Below are positions 24,350-32,852 of a DNA stretch of 38,955 bases, piece after piece. The notes beneath the pieces are model-generated. The model did not search any database. It worked only from the letters and a program-made list of their open reading frames with translations, and was not told the origin of the DNA. Numbering within the stretch: position 1 is the first letter of the stretch; every line of letters starts with the position of its first letter. The DNA lies in contig CAKTXR010000023.1 in NCBI GenBank assembly GCA_934631025.1, forward strand, positions 1 through 38,955, given 5' to 3'. The translations under genes and the position numbers were made by a program. The DNA comes from an uncultured Clostridia bacterium. GTDB taxonomy: Bacteria > Bacillota > Clostridia > Christensenellales > Aristaeellaceae.

Positions 24350-25690
24350 ATGGCGAACTGGCATAGCGAAGAGGAAGCCCGCGCTCAGATCAAGGCGCTG
24401 GTGGCGGACTATTATCACGATTTCAAGGAAAAGAAGACGTCCTTTCAGGAGGGCGACCGCATCACCTATGCGGCGCGCGTGTTCGACGAAAAGGAAATGT
24501 GCGCGCTGACCGACGCGACGCTGGATTTCTGGCTGACGACCGGCCGCTTTTCCGAGCAGTTTGAGAAGGAATTTGCGGCGTGGCTGGGCGTGAAGCATGC
24601 GCATCTGGTCAACAGCGGCTCTTCGGCCAATCTGATCGCTTTCTCCGTGCTGACCGCGCCCGAGCTGGGCGAGCGTCAGATCAGGCGCGGCGACGAGGTC
24701 ATCACGGTGGCGTGCGGCTTCCCCACGACGGTGACGCCGATTCTCCAGTACGGCGCGGTGCCGGTGTTTGTGGACGTCAGCGTGCCGCAGTACAACATCG
24801 ACGTGACGAAGCTCGAGGCGGCGCGCTCCGAAAAGACCAAGGCGGTCATGATCGCGCATACGCTGGGCAATCCGTTCGATCTGGCGGCGGTCAAGGCGTT
24901 CTGCGACAAGTACAATCTCTGGCTGGTTGAGGACAACTGCGACGCGTTGGGCACGCAGTATACGATTGACGGCGAGACGCGCTTTACCGGCACATGGGGC
25001 GACGTCGGCACGAGCAGCTTCTATCCGCCGCACCACATGACGATGGGCGAGGGCGGCTGCGTGTACACGAACAACGCGCTTCTGAACCGCCTGATACTGT
25101 CCTATCGCGACTGGGGCCGCGACTGCATCTGCCCTTCCGGCCGCGACAACTTCTGCGGCCATCGCTTCGACGGCCAGTACGGCGAGCTGCCGGCGGGCTA
25201 TGATCACAAGTATGTCTACAGCCATTTCGGCTACAACCTCAAGGTGACCGACATGCAGGCGGCGATCGGCTGCGAGCAGCTGAAGAAATTCCCGTCCTTC
25301 ATCGAGCGCCGCCGCCACAACTGGGAGCGGCTGCACAAGGCGCTCGAGAGCGCGCAGGACAAGCTGATTCTGCCCGAGGCCGCAGCGAACAGCCGTCCCT
25401 CGTGGTTCGGCTTCCTGATCAGCGTTAAGCCGGAGAGCGGCCTCAAGCGCAACGACGTGACGCGCTATATCGAGAGTCACAACGTGCAGACGCGCCTTCT
25501 GTTCAGCGGCAATCTGATCAAGCATCCGTGCTTTAACCAGATCCGCGGCACGGACGCCTATCGCGTCGCGGGCGATCTGAGCGGCACCGATTTCATCATG
25601 AACAACACCTTCTGGGTCGGCGTTTACCCGGGCATGACCGACGAGATGATCGACTATATGGCGAAGGTGATTTTGGAAGCGATCAAATAA
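24350..25690 (+). CDS. rfbH: CDP-4-keto-6-deoxyglucose 3-dehydrase (E1)
   Basis: 446-residue PMP-dependent enzyme that removes the C3 hydroxyl with electrons from an iron-sulfur cluster. It has the aminotransferase fold (NSGSSANLIAFS, VEDNCDALG), but the usual PLP Lys is replaced by His in YPPHHMTMGEGG (about 225-236), the hallmark of RfbH/DdhC. Cys197 and the group C259-x-C261-x7-C269 fit the [2Fe-2S] ligands. The partner reductase (E3, DdhD) is not in the window and may be supplied by a general ferredoxin reductase. GGAGGAG precedes the ATG. Confidence 0.94.
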   Translation: MANWHSEEEARAQIKALVADYYHDFKEKKTSFQEGDRITYAARVFDEKEMCALTDATLDFWLTTGRFSEQFEKEFAAWLGVKHAHLVNSGSSANLIAFSVLTAPELGERQIRRGDEVITVACGFPTTVTPILQYGAVPVFVDVSVPQYNIDVTKLEAARSEKTKAVMIAHTLGNPFDLAAVKAFCDKYNLWLVEDNCDALGTQYTIDGETRFTGTWGDVGTSSFYPPHHMTMGEGGCVYTNNALLNRLILSYRDWGRDCICPSGRDNFCGHRFDGQYGELPAGYDHKYVYSHFGYNLKVTDMQAAIGCEQLKKFPSFIERRRHNWERLHKALESAQDKLILPEAAANSRPSWFGFLISVKPESGLKRNDVTRYIESHNVQTRLLFSGNLIKHPCFNQIRGTDAYRVAGDLSGTDFIMNNTFWVGVYPGMTDEMIDYMAKVILEAIK

Positions 25691-25735
25691 TATCAATAAT
25701 TAGAAGCGAGCGGCGGAAGCGTTCGATGCGGATGT

Positions 25736-27115
25736 ATGGACGTCTCCGCCCGCTTTATGCTTTGCTGCGAAAGGACGGGAAATACGGCGGTGGAAAAGAA
25801 GGATCATGCCGGGCGGCGGCTCTGGAATGCTGTTTTGAAACTGGATCCGATGCACTGGTACTGCATTGCGAGCATTGTTTGCGTCATCGCGCTGCTGGGG
25901 TGCTTTCTGGCGACGCGCGGCGAGCTGATCAGTCATTACTTTTTTTATGATACGCTTGACACGGGCATGGATTTTTTTAACAGCATGGAATATGTCAGGG
26001 GACGCGTGCCGTATACGGTATATGGGACGCTTTATCCGCCGCTGGCGAATCTTATCTTTTTTGCGCTGTATCTCTTTGTGCCCGTTGAATACGCCGAGCG
26101 ATGGCCGGTCAACTTCAGCGAGTCGGTTGCCATTCGCGGCACATCGATGGATCTGCGCGTACATCAGGCCAGCCTTCTGATTTTTATCGTCTTTTTCATT
26201 CTCAGCGCAATTATGCTTTTTGCGCTGATCGACTATGCGCTGGGGAAAAGGGGAACCGGCAAGGCAAAGCTGACGGCGCTGTGCATGATCGTGAGCTATG
26301 GCTGCCTGATGGCCGTTGAGCGGGGCAATATTTCGCTCCTGGCGGCCGGTCTTGGGCTGGTCTTTGTTTTGTTCTATGATTCCGACAATAAGATATTTCG
26401 GGAAATTGCGCTGTTGAGTCTGGCTTTTTCGGCAGGCATCAAATTGTATCCTGCCGTATGGGGCGTTATGCTTCTGGCTGAGAAAGACTGGAAGGCCGCT
26501 GTGCGTGCGGTTATTTACGGCGTTGCGGCGCTTGTATTGCCGATGCTGGCCTTTGAGGGATTTTCGGCGTTTTCCATTTTTATTGGAAAAACCAGTTCGT
26601 TTGGCAGCAGCAAGGCGCTTTCCTGGAAGGGAACGGGCATTGCGGAAATATTCAACAACATCTCTCGGGCGATTGCGGGAGTCGTCGGCAGGGAGGCGGT
26701 TGGAGGAACGTTTACCGCGGCGGTGCTGGCGGGATGCCTTCTGCTGGTTGCCAGCTGCTTCTTTTTGCCGAAGCGCTGGCAGCGGTGCTTTGCGGCGACG
26801 CTGTGCATGGTCATGTTCAGATCGCAGGGGTCCTATTGCCTCATCATGTTCGTTGTGCCGCTGACTCTGTTCTTCAGGGAGGAGAGCCAGATGAATCGCA
26901 AAATCCTTTTGCCGTTTCTGGGGCTTATGCTGCTCACGGTCAATATACCGGCGTTCGGCGACCGATATGCCCATGACGCGCGCAACACCATCACGCAGAT
27001 TGCGCTGGCGGCTTCGGCGCTGTGGTGCATATACGCTTCCGTCCGCGAAATTGTCATAAAGCGCCGCGGGGCCGCCTGCGTTCAGACGCAGCAGGGCGAT
27101 CGGGCGGATTGTTAA
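25736..27115 (+). CDS. GT87-like polytopic glycosyltransferase
   Basis: 459-residue membrane protein with about ten helices, resembling GT-C family 87 (DUF2029) polyprenyl-phosphate-sugar-dependent transferases. Supporting parts are the first outer loop with DTGMDFFNSMEYVRGRVPY and LYPPLANLIFF, the AVERGNISLLAAGLGLVFV segment and the AGIKLYPAVWGVML segment. It would add a sugar from an undecaprenyl-phosphate donor outside the membrane, perhaps the one made by the GtrB-like protein. The start is uncertain: ATG 25736 lacks a ribosome site, and GTG 25790 (after GGGA) is a fair alternative. Base composition is more A+T-rich than the rfb genes before it. Confidence 0.72.
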   Translation: MDVSARFMLCCERTGNTAVEKKDHAGRRLWNAVLKLDPMHWYCIASIVCVIALLGCFLATRGELISHYFFYDTLDTGMDFFNSMEYVRGRVPYTVYGTLYPPLANLIFFALYLFVPVEYAERWPVNFSESVAIRGTSMDLRVHQASLLIFIVFFILSAIMLFALIDYALGKRGTGKAKLTALCMIVSYGCLMAVERGNISLLAAGLGLVFVLFYDSDNKIFREIALLSLAFSAGIKLYPAVWGVMLLAEKDWKAAVRAVIYGVAALVLPMLAFEGFSAFSIFIGKTSSFGSSKALSWKGTGIAEIFNNISRAIAGVVGREAVGGTFTAAVLAGCLLLVASCFFLPKRWQRCFAATLCMVMFRSQGSYCLIMFVVPLTLFFREESQMNRKILLPFLGLMLLTVNIPAFGDRYAHDARNTITQIALAASALWCIYASVREIVIKRRGAACVQTQQGDRADC

Positions 27116-27133
27116 AATGAAAGAAGTGAGAAA

Positions 27134-28372
27134 ATGTCCGCGCTTGATAAAGTGAAGGAAAAGAAGGTCTTTATTACAGATTCGCTGTGGAGTATCCTTT
27201 CATTGTGCATGATGAACGTCATGTCGCAGATTGTACTCTATCCGATCCTGCGCAGAGTTCTGGGCGCGGAAGAATACGGAAATGTGCTGTATCTTATCAG
27301 CATCATAAACATCGCCGGAACGACGATCGGCAGCAGCGCCAATTCGGCGCGCCTTGTGGCGAGCGTCAAGGGAAAGACCTATAATTCCGATTCTTCTCTC
27401 TTCATTATGGGCGCATGGCTGCTGATGCTGCCCGTTTGCGTGGGTGTGCTCCATTGGGGCGGCTTTGACGACGGCGCTTTTCAGGTAATGCTGACGTGGC
27501 TTTTGACCGGCGCGACGATCTGGCGCTTTTACGCGGACGTCAACTTCCGTTTGACGACGAACTATCGGGGATATTTCAAGTACTATCTGTGCATTACGCT
27601 GGGCTATGCGCTGGGCGGGGCGATATTTTACGCGACGAAGGTATGGCAGCTGATCCTCCTGCCGGGCGAGCTGGCCGGACTGGTGTATGTCGGCGTGAAG
27701 GGCAGCGTTTTGCAGCGCGACGGCCGGATCGACGGGCTGCGGTTTAAGGGTTACTTTGTCTCCGTTATGAATCTGGCGCTGGCTGCGATTCTGAGCAACG
27801 TCGTATTTAACGCCGATCGCCTGATCCTGAAAAATATGATTGACGGCGAGGCGGTGACGCTGTACTATGTGGCCTCGCTGATGGGGAAAACCATCGCGCT
27901 GGTGACGGTGCCGCTCAACAGCGTCATCATCGGCCATCTTGCAAAGGCCAAGGGAAACATGAGCGCAAAGAGCTATCTTATGCTCTCGGGGCTGGGCGTG
28001 ATTTTGACGGGCGTGGCGCTGGTCATATGCGTGCTGGGGTCTCATATTTTTGCGTATTTGTTCTATCCGCAGGAGTATGAGGCGGCGAAGAGCCTGTTCT
28101 GGACGGCCAATCTGGCGCAGATATTCTATTTCGCATCGGGCATACTGACGATGGTCATGCTGCGCTATCTTAAAGAATACTATCAGCTGGTTATCAGCGC
28201 AGGCAGCGCCGTGCTGTTTGTTGTCGCCGCCATCTTCGGCACACTGAAGGGAGGAATTCAGGGATTTACCTGGGCGCTGCTTATTGCGAACGTGTTCCGA
28301 TACTTCCTGGCGGTGGTGATTGGAGCCGTGGAGCTTTCAAAAATGCCCCGGCTCAATGAAGGAGAATCCTGA
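27134..28372 (+). CDS. Wzx-like polysaccharide flippase
   Basis: 412-residue membrane protein of the MOP/PST flippase type, with about twelve helices. The N-terminal ITDSLWSILSLCMMNVMSQI and LYPILRRVLGAEEYGNVLYL stretch and later SNVVFNADRLILKNMIDGEA are typical of lipid-linked oligosaccharide translocases. It could flip an undecaprenyl-linked unit outward for the outer-face transferases. An ABC exporter is also encoded at 15402-16925, so the locus may make two glycans or flip a side-chain donor separately. Composition is A+T-richer than flanking rfb genes. Confidence 0.85.
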   Translation: MSALDKVKEKKVFITDSLWSILSLCMMNVMSQIVLYPILRRVLGAEEYGNVLYLISIINIAGTTIGSSANSARLVASVKGKTYNSDSSLFIMGAWLLMLPVCVGVLHWGGFDDGAFQVMLTWLLTGATIWRFYADVNFRLTTNYRGYFKYYLCITLGYALGGAIFYATKVWQLILLPGELAGLVYVGVKGSVLQRDGRIDGLRFKGYFVSVMNLALAAILSNVVFNADRLILKNMIDGEAVTLYYVASLMGKTIALVTVPLNSVIIGHLAKAKGNMSAKSYLMLSGLGVILTGVALVICVLGSHIFAYLFYPQEYEAAKSLFWTANLAQIFYFASGILTMVMLRYLKEYYQLVISAGSAVLFVVAAIFGTLKGGIQGFTWALLIANVFRYFLAVVIGAVELSKMPRLNEGES

Positions 28373-28389
28373 ATAGAAGGGAGCAAAAA

Positions 28390-29355
28390 ATGCGGGAAAT
28401 TACGGTCATTATTCCTGCGTACAACGCGGCGGGCTATCTGCCGCGCTGTCTGGAGAGTCTACTTATACAAAAGCGACCGATTGAAATTATCGTTGTCAAT
28501 GATGGAAGTACAGATGAAACGGGACGGATTGCCGCGGAGTATGCCGCGCGGCATGACAATGTGATCGCTGTGAATCAGGAAAACGCCGGCAGCGGCATGG
28601 CGCGCAAAGCGGGACTGGCGCTTGTGCGAACGCCCTACGTCGGCTTCGTCGATTCGGACGACTGGGTTGAGGCGGATATGTACGAGAAGCTGCACGACGC
28701 GCTTGTGACGAGCGGCGCGGACGTCGCCTGCTGCGGCCTGACGCTCGACTGGCCCAATCGATCGGAAAAACTGGCGCAGAGCCATGAAACCGGCTCCGTG
28801 CTGAACGCTGAGGAAGCCATGCGCAGCCTGCACCGGCGCGAAGACGTCTTTCAGTATGTGAATAATAAGATATACAAAAGAGAATTGTTCGAGGGCGTAC
28901 TGATTCGCTCGAAAAACTTCATCGGCGAGGATTACGCAGTGATGACGCAGGTGCTGGACAAGGCGGATCGAATTGTCATTGTGAACGAGGGCTTTTATCA
29001 CTATGTTCAGACGTCGGTCAGCATGAGCCGAAGCGGCTATAAGCCGCAGCACGAGCGCGCCTACAGGATTTACAAAGAAGAAGAGAAGGCGCTGATTGAG
29101 AAATATCCGGCGCTTAAAGATGAAATTTGCAACTATGTAATGACGGAATACCTTGCTTTTCTTGCGGCAATGGGGCGCGGCAATGTTTATGACCATGAAA
29201 TTGCGAGAGACATTATGCGCTTTGCGCGCAGGAATCTGGTCAATTATTTGCGCGCGCCCTATGTCGAAGCGCGCTTTAAGGCGAGCGCGCTGGCAGCGGC
29301 TGTTCATTATCGGATTATGACGGCGCTTTATCGCGCGGTGGCGGAAAGGAAATAA
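28390..29355 (+). CDS. Family 2 glycosyltransferase
   Basis: 321-residue GT-A enzyme. It opens with VIIPAYNAAGYLPRCLESLL and has VVNDGSTDETG and the metal-binding VDSDDW motif. The remaining C-terminal half is helical and has no membrane anchor. Donor and acceptor are unknown; it probably adds one residue to the lipid-linked glycan. GGGAG precedes the ATG, and the ThDP gene starts 5 bp after its stop. Confidence 0.9.
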   Translation: MREITVIIPAYNAAGYLPRCLESLLIQKRPIEIIVVNDGSTDETGRIAAEYAARHDNVIAVNQENAGSGMARKAGLALVRTPYVGFVDSDDWVEADMYEKLHDALVTSGADVACCGLTLDWPNRSEKLAQSHETGSVLNAEEAMRSLHRREDVFQYVNNKIYKRELFEGVLIRSKNFIGEDYAVMTQVLDKADRIVIVNEGFYHYVQTSVSMSRSGYKPQHERAYRIYKEEEKALIEKYPALKDEICNYVMTEYLAFLAAMGRGNVYDHEIARDIMRFARRNLVNYLRAPYVEARFKASALAAAVHYRIMTALYRAVAERK

Positions 29356-29359
29356 GAGC

Positions 29360-31192
29360 ATGAAACAACGTTTGGCAGATTATGTGGCGGACTTTCTGGC
29401 GGCGCATGGCGTCAGCGACGTGTTCAGCGTCGTGGGCGGCGGCGCGATGCACCTAAACGACGCGCTGGGGCATCACGATAAGCTCCATGTGACCTACAAC
29501 CACCACGAGCAGGCCTGCGCCATCGCGGCGGAAGCCTACGCCCGGCTGGAGAACCGCATCGCGGCGGTCTGCGTGACCACCGGCCCCGGCGGCACGAACG
29601 CGCTGACCGGCGTGGTGGGCGGCTGGCTGGACTCGATCCCGATGTTTGTCATCAGCGGTCAGGTGCGCTATGACACCACCGCCCGCTATGCGCTCGCCTA
29701 TACCGGCACGCCGCTGCGCGCCATGGGCGATCAGGAATATGACATCGTCAAGTCGGTTGAGCCGATGACCAAATACGCGGTCATGATCGAGGACCCGACG
29801 CGCATCCGCTATTGTCTGGAAAAGGCGTGGCATCTGGCGACGACCGGCCGCCCCGGCCCCGTGTGGATCGACATTCCGGTCAACTATCAGGGCGGCTATA
29901 TCGAGACCGACGCGCTGGAGGGCTATGATCCCGCCGAGGACGACGCGCTCCTGCCGCCGCCGGTGGGCGACGACGTGATCGCCGCCGTGCTGGAGAAGAT
30001 CCGTCACGCAAAGCGGCCCGTGTTCCATGCGGGCTACGGCATACGGCTCTCGGGCGGCTATAAGGCCTTCCGCGAGGTGTTGGAAAAGCTGAATATCCCG
30101 ATCGTGACCTACTGGAACGCGGTCGATCTCATCGAGGACGAGCATCCGCTCTATTGCGGCCGCGCCGGCAACATGGGCGACCGCCCCGGCAACTGGGCGA
30201 TCCAGAACGCCGATCTGATCCTGGCCGTGGGCACGCGCATCTCGATTCGCCAGGTGGGCTATAACTGGAAAACCTGGGCGCGCGCAGCCGAGGTCATCAT
30301 GGTGGATATTGATCAGGCCGAAATGAAGAAGCCCACGCTGCACGTCGAAATGCCCATCTGGGCCGACGCGAAGGACTTCCTCACGCGTCTGGCCGCCGCA
30401 GCCGAGGACAGGGTGTTCAGCGGCGAGGAGTGGCTGGAGACCTGCTGCCGCTGGAAGCATGACTATCCCGCCGTGCTGCCGCGCCAGTGGGAGGAGAACG
30501 GCAAGACGGCCAACGTCTATGCCTTTGTGCGCTATCTGAGCAGCCGTCTGCCCGAGAACAGCCTGACCGCCGTGTCGAACGGCGCGTGCTGCGTCGTGGG
30601 CAATCAGGCCTACGTCATACAGAAGGGCAGCCGCATGGCCAACAACAGCGCCATCGCGAGCATGGGCTACGGCCTGCCCGCGGCCATCGGCACCTGCATC
30701 GGCGGCGGCCGCAGGACGACCATCTGCCTTGAGGGCGACGGCAGCATTATGATGAACCTTCAGGAGTTGCAAACCGTGCTGACCAACCGCCTGCCGATCA
30801 AGCTGTTTTTGATCAACAACAGCGGCTATCAGTCGATCCGCATCACGCAGACCAATCTCTTCTCGAACCACTGCAAGGTGGGCATCGGCGAGGAATCGCA
30901 CGATCTGTCCTTCCCGCAGTATGAGAAGATTGCCGCGGCGTTCGGCTATCCCTATCTGAGCGCGCACAGCAACGCCGAGATGAAGGACGTCGTGGACAGG
31001 GCGCTCGCCATGGAGGGCGTGGTGTTCTGCGAGATCTTCACCGGCACGGAGCAGGTATGGGAGCCCAAGAGCAGCACAAAGCGCCTGAGCGACGGCACGC
31101 TGGTCAGCCCGCCGCTGGAGGATCTCGCGCCGTTTTTGCCGCGCGAGGAGCTGAAGAAGAATATGTTTATTCCGCTGATGGACGAGGAATAA
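29360..31192 (+). CDS. ThDP-dependent acetolactate-synthase-like enzyme (YerE-like)
   Basis: 610-residue protein with all three domains of the acetohydroxyacid synthase fold. The catalytic Glu50 lies in YNHHEQACAIAAEAYAR, TGPGGTNALTG is near 74-84, and the ThDP motif runs from GDGS (459-462) to NN (486-487). It lies with rfbF, rfbG and rfbH rather than with ilv genes. In Yersinia, YerE, a ThDP- and flavin-dependent homologue, adds a two-carbon unit from pyruvate to CDP-4-keto-3,6-dideoxyglucose to build yersiniose. The same role is proposed here by context. A plain acetolactate synthase is the alternative, but no small subunit is present. Confidence 0.75.
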   Translation: MKQRLADYVADFLAAHGVSDVFSVVGGGAMHLNDALGHHDKLHVTYNHHEQACAIAAEAYARLENRIAAVCVTTGPGGTNALTGVVGGWLDSIPMFVISGQVRYDTTARYALAYTGTPLRAMGDQEYDIVKSVEPMTKYAVMIEDPTRIRYCLEKAWHLATTGRPGPVWIDIPVNYQGGYIETDALEGYDPAEDDALLPPPVGDDVIAAVLEKIRHAKRPVFHAGYGIRLSGGYKAFREVLEKLNIPIVTYWNAVDLIEDEHPLYCGRAGNMGDRPGNWAIQNADLILAVGTRISIRQVGYNWKTWARAAEVIMVDIDQAEMKKPTLHVEMPIWADAKDFLTRLAAAAEDRVFSGEEWLETCCRWKHDYPAVLPRQWEENGKTANVYAFVRYLSSRLPENSLTAVSNGACCVVGNQAYVIQKGSRMANNSAIASMGYGLPAAIGTCIGGGRRTTICLEGDGSIMMNLQELQTVLTNRLPIKLFLINNSGYQSIRITQTNLFSNHCKVGIGEESHDLSFPQYEKIAAAFGYPYLSAHSNAEMKDVVDRALAMEGVVFCEIFTGTEQVWEPKSSTKRLSDGTLVSPPLEDLAPFLPREELKKNMFIPLMDEE

Positions 31193-31269
31193 CGATATAC
31201 TGACAAAGGATGAATGGCGTCTGCAGCGGAATGCGGATGACTTTGGGATACGAAAGGGATGGAAAAGGC

Positions 31270-31998
31270 GTGAACTATGCGATCATTATGTCGGGCGGCA
31301 TGGGCACTCGCATGAAGATGGGCGATCGCCCCAAACAGTACATCGAAGTTGGCGGAAAACCGATCCTTGCCTACACGCTGGAGCGTTTTCAGAAGGCGAA
31401 GTATGTTGACCGCATTGTTATCGTGGCAGCGGAACAATGGCGCGATTACCTGACGCAATGGATTGACAAGCTGGGAATCAGCCACTTTTACGCCTTTGCC
31501 GATCCGGGCGAGACGCGGCAGGAATCGGTGCTCAGCGGCCTGAAGGCCTGCCTGAACGGCGAGAACACCGAGGATGATCTCGTGGCTGTTCAGGACGGCG
31601 TTCGTCCGCTGCTCAGCGTGGGACAGATTGAGCATTGCATCGAGGCGGCGCGAGGCCATGACGGCGTGCTGCCCGTGCGGCCGATGGTTGAAACGATCTA
31701 TCATAGCGAGGATGGATCAACGATCGATGATGTTCCAGACCGAAGTAAGGTTTATTCCGGCCAGACGCCCGAGGTGTTCCGCCTGCTGAAATATGTGAAA
31801 GTGCATGATCAGGCGACGCGGCAGGAAATCGCCGAGGCGCGCGGATCGAGCGTGCTGGCGTTTAAGTACGGCATGGACATTGCGCTGGTGCAGGGAGACG
31901 AGCGTGCGTTTAAACTGACGACAAAGGCGGATATGGAGTATTTCTGCTGGCTGGTCGGCGAAGAAATGCCCGGCAGAGGCGAGGAGGCAAATGTATGA
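31270..31998 (+). CDS. IspD/TarI-like cytidylyltransferase
   Basis: 242-residue nucleotidyltransferase of the IspD/TarI group, with IMSGGMGTRMKMGDRPKQYI at the N-terminus and QDGVRPLLS in the middle. It transfers CMP from CTP to a polyol phosphate, such as ribitol-5-phosphate or methylerythritol-4-phosphate. Its position directly before two LicD genes, with the stop overlapping the first (ATGA), favours a CDP-polyol for glycan decoration over isoprenoid synthesis. GTG at 31270 was chosen because family proteins begin just before the GG-x-GTR motif. No TarJ-type reductase is encoded nearby. Confidence 0.82.
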   Translation: MNYAIIMSGGMGTRMKMGDRPKQYIEVGGKPILAYTLERFQKAKYVDRIVIVAAEQWRDYLTQWIDKLGISHFYAFADPGETRQESVLSGLKACLNGENTEDDLVAVQDGVRPLLSVGQIEHCIEAARGHDGVLPVRPMVETIYHSEDGSTIDDVPDRSKVYSGQTPEVFRLLKYVKVHDQATRQEIAEARGSSVLAFKYGMDIALVQGDERAFKLTTKADMEYFCWLVGEEMPGRGEEANV

Positions 31999-32816
31999 CA
32001 CTTGCAGAGCTTCAGGATATTCTGTATGAAATTCTCTGTGCGGTGGATGACGCCTGCCGCGCCGAGGGTGTGTCCTATTCGCTGGGCGGCGGCACCATGC
32101 TGGGCGCTGTGCGGCACAAGGGATTTATTCCGTGGGACGACGATGTGGACTTGTGCGTCTGGAAAAAGGACATTCCCGCGATGAAGGCGGCGCTCAAGAA
32201 GCATCTGCCCGGCTATTATCGTGTGATCGAGCCGGCTGACCTCGCGCCGAACTTTTATGATTTCGTGCTGCGCGTTCAGGATCTGCGCCATCACTGGCAC
32301 GAGCCGACTGAAGAGGACGCCGCTTACGACAACAAGCAGAATTATGTCTGCGTGGATATTTTCTCGCTGATCCACTGCGCCGAAACGCCGCGCGGGCACA
32401 AGCTGTGCGCGCTGTCTCAGAAGATTGTTTACGGTCTGGCGATGGGACATCGCGTAAAGCTCGACATGAGCAAGTATAAGGGCTTTCAGAAAGCGCAGGT
32501 GGGTGTGCTGGCTGCGATTGGAAAAATGATTCCCATGAAGACCGTGCTGCGCTGGCATGACCGGCTCTCCGACAAATTCGATGCGAAAAATGGGATGTAC
32601 TGCCTCGTATGCGACGATTTGCCGCAGTATCTTCATCTGCCTTATCAGAGCGCATGGTTTGAGAAAACGCAGGATATGCCCTTCCGCGACCGTATGCTGC
32701 CCGTTCATACCGGCTATCATGAAAAAATGACCATGCAGTACGGCGACTACATGAAGCCGCCCAAGGACAAAAGCATCTATGTTCAGCATCTGAAATCGGA
32801 AGAAGCGGAAGCCTGA
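31995..32816 (+). CDS. LicD family transferase, copy 1
   Basis: 273-residue protein with the LicD nucleotidyltransferase-fold signature GGGTMLGAVRHKGFIPWDDD (residues 31-50), where the DDD triad would bind metal. LicD proteins transfer a phospho-alcohol such as phosphocholine from a CDP donor onto a surface glycan; eukaryotic fukutin and FKRP are relatives that transfer ribitol phosphate from CDP-ribitol. The preceding IspD/TarI-like gene suggests the donor. It has no signal peptide, so it acts on cytoplasmic lipid-linked intermediates. It is about three quarters identical to the next gene by eye. Confidence 0.9.
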   Translation: MTLAELQDILYEILCAVDDACRAEGVSYSLGGGTMLGAVRHKGFIPWDDDVDLCVWKKDIPAMKAALKKHLPGYYRVIEPADLAPNFYDFVLRVQDLRHHWHEPTEEDAAYDNKQNYVCVDIFSLIHCAETPRGHKLCALSQKIVYGLAMGHRVKLDMSKYKGFQKAQVGVLAAIGKMIPMKTVLRWHDRLSDKFDAKNGMYCLVCDDLPQYLHLPYQSAWFEKTQDMPFRDRMLPVHTGYHEKMTMQYGDYMKPPKDKSIYVQHLKSEEAEA

Positions 32817-32852
32817 GGCTTTCGGGATGAGCGACAGCGGGAGGTCATGACG

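Noticed and set aside
31270..31998. Housekeeping IspD of the isoprenoid pathway
   Set aside because: Not excluded biochemically, but the ATGA coupling to licD and its place inside a glycan operon favour a glycan role.
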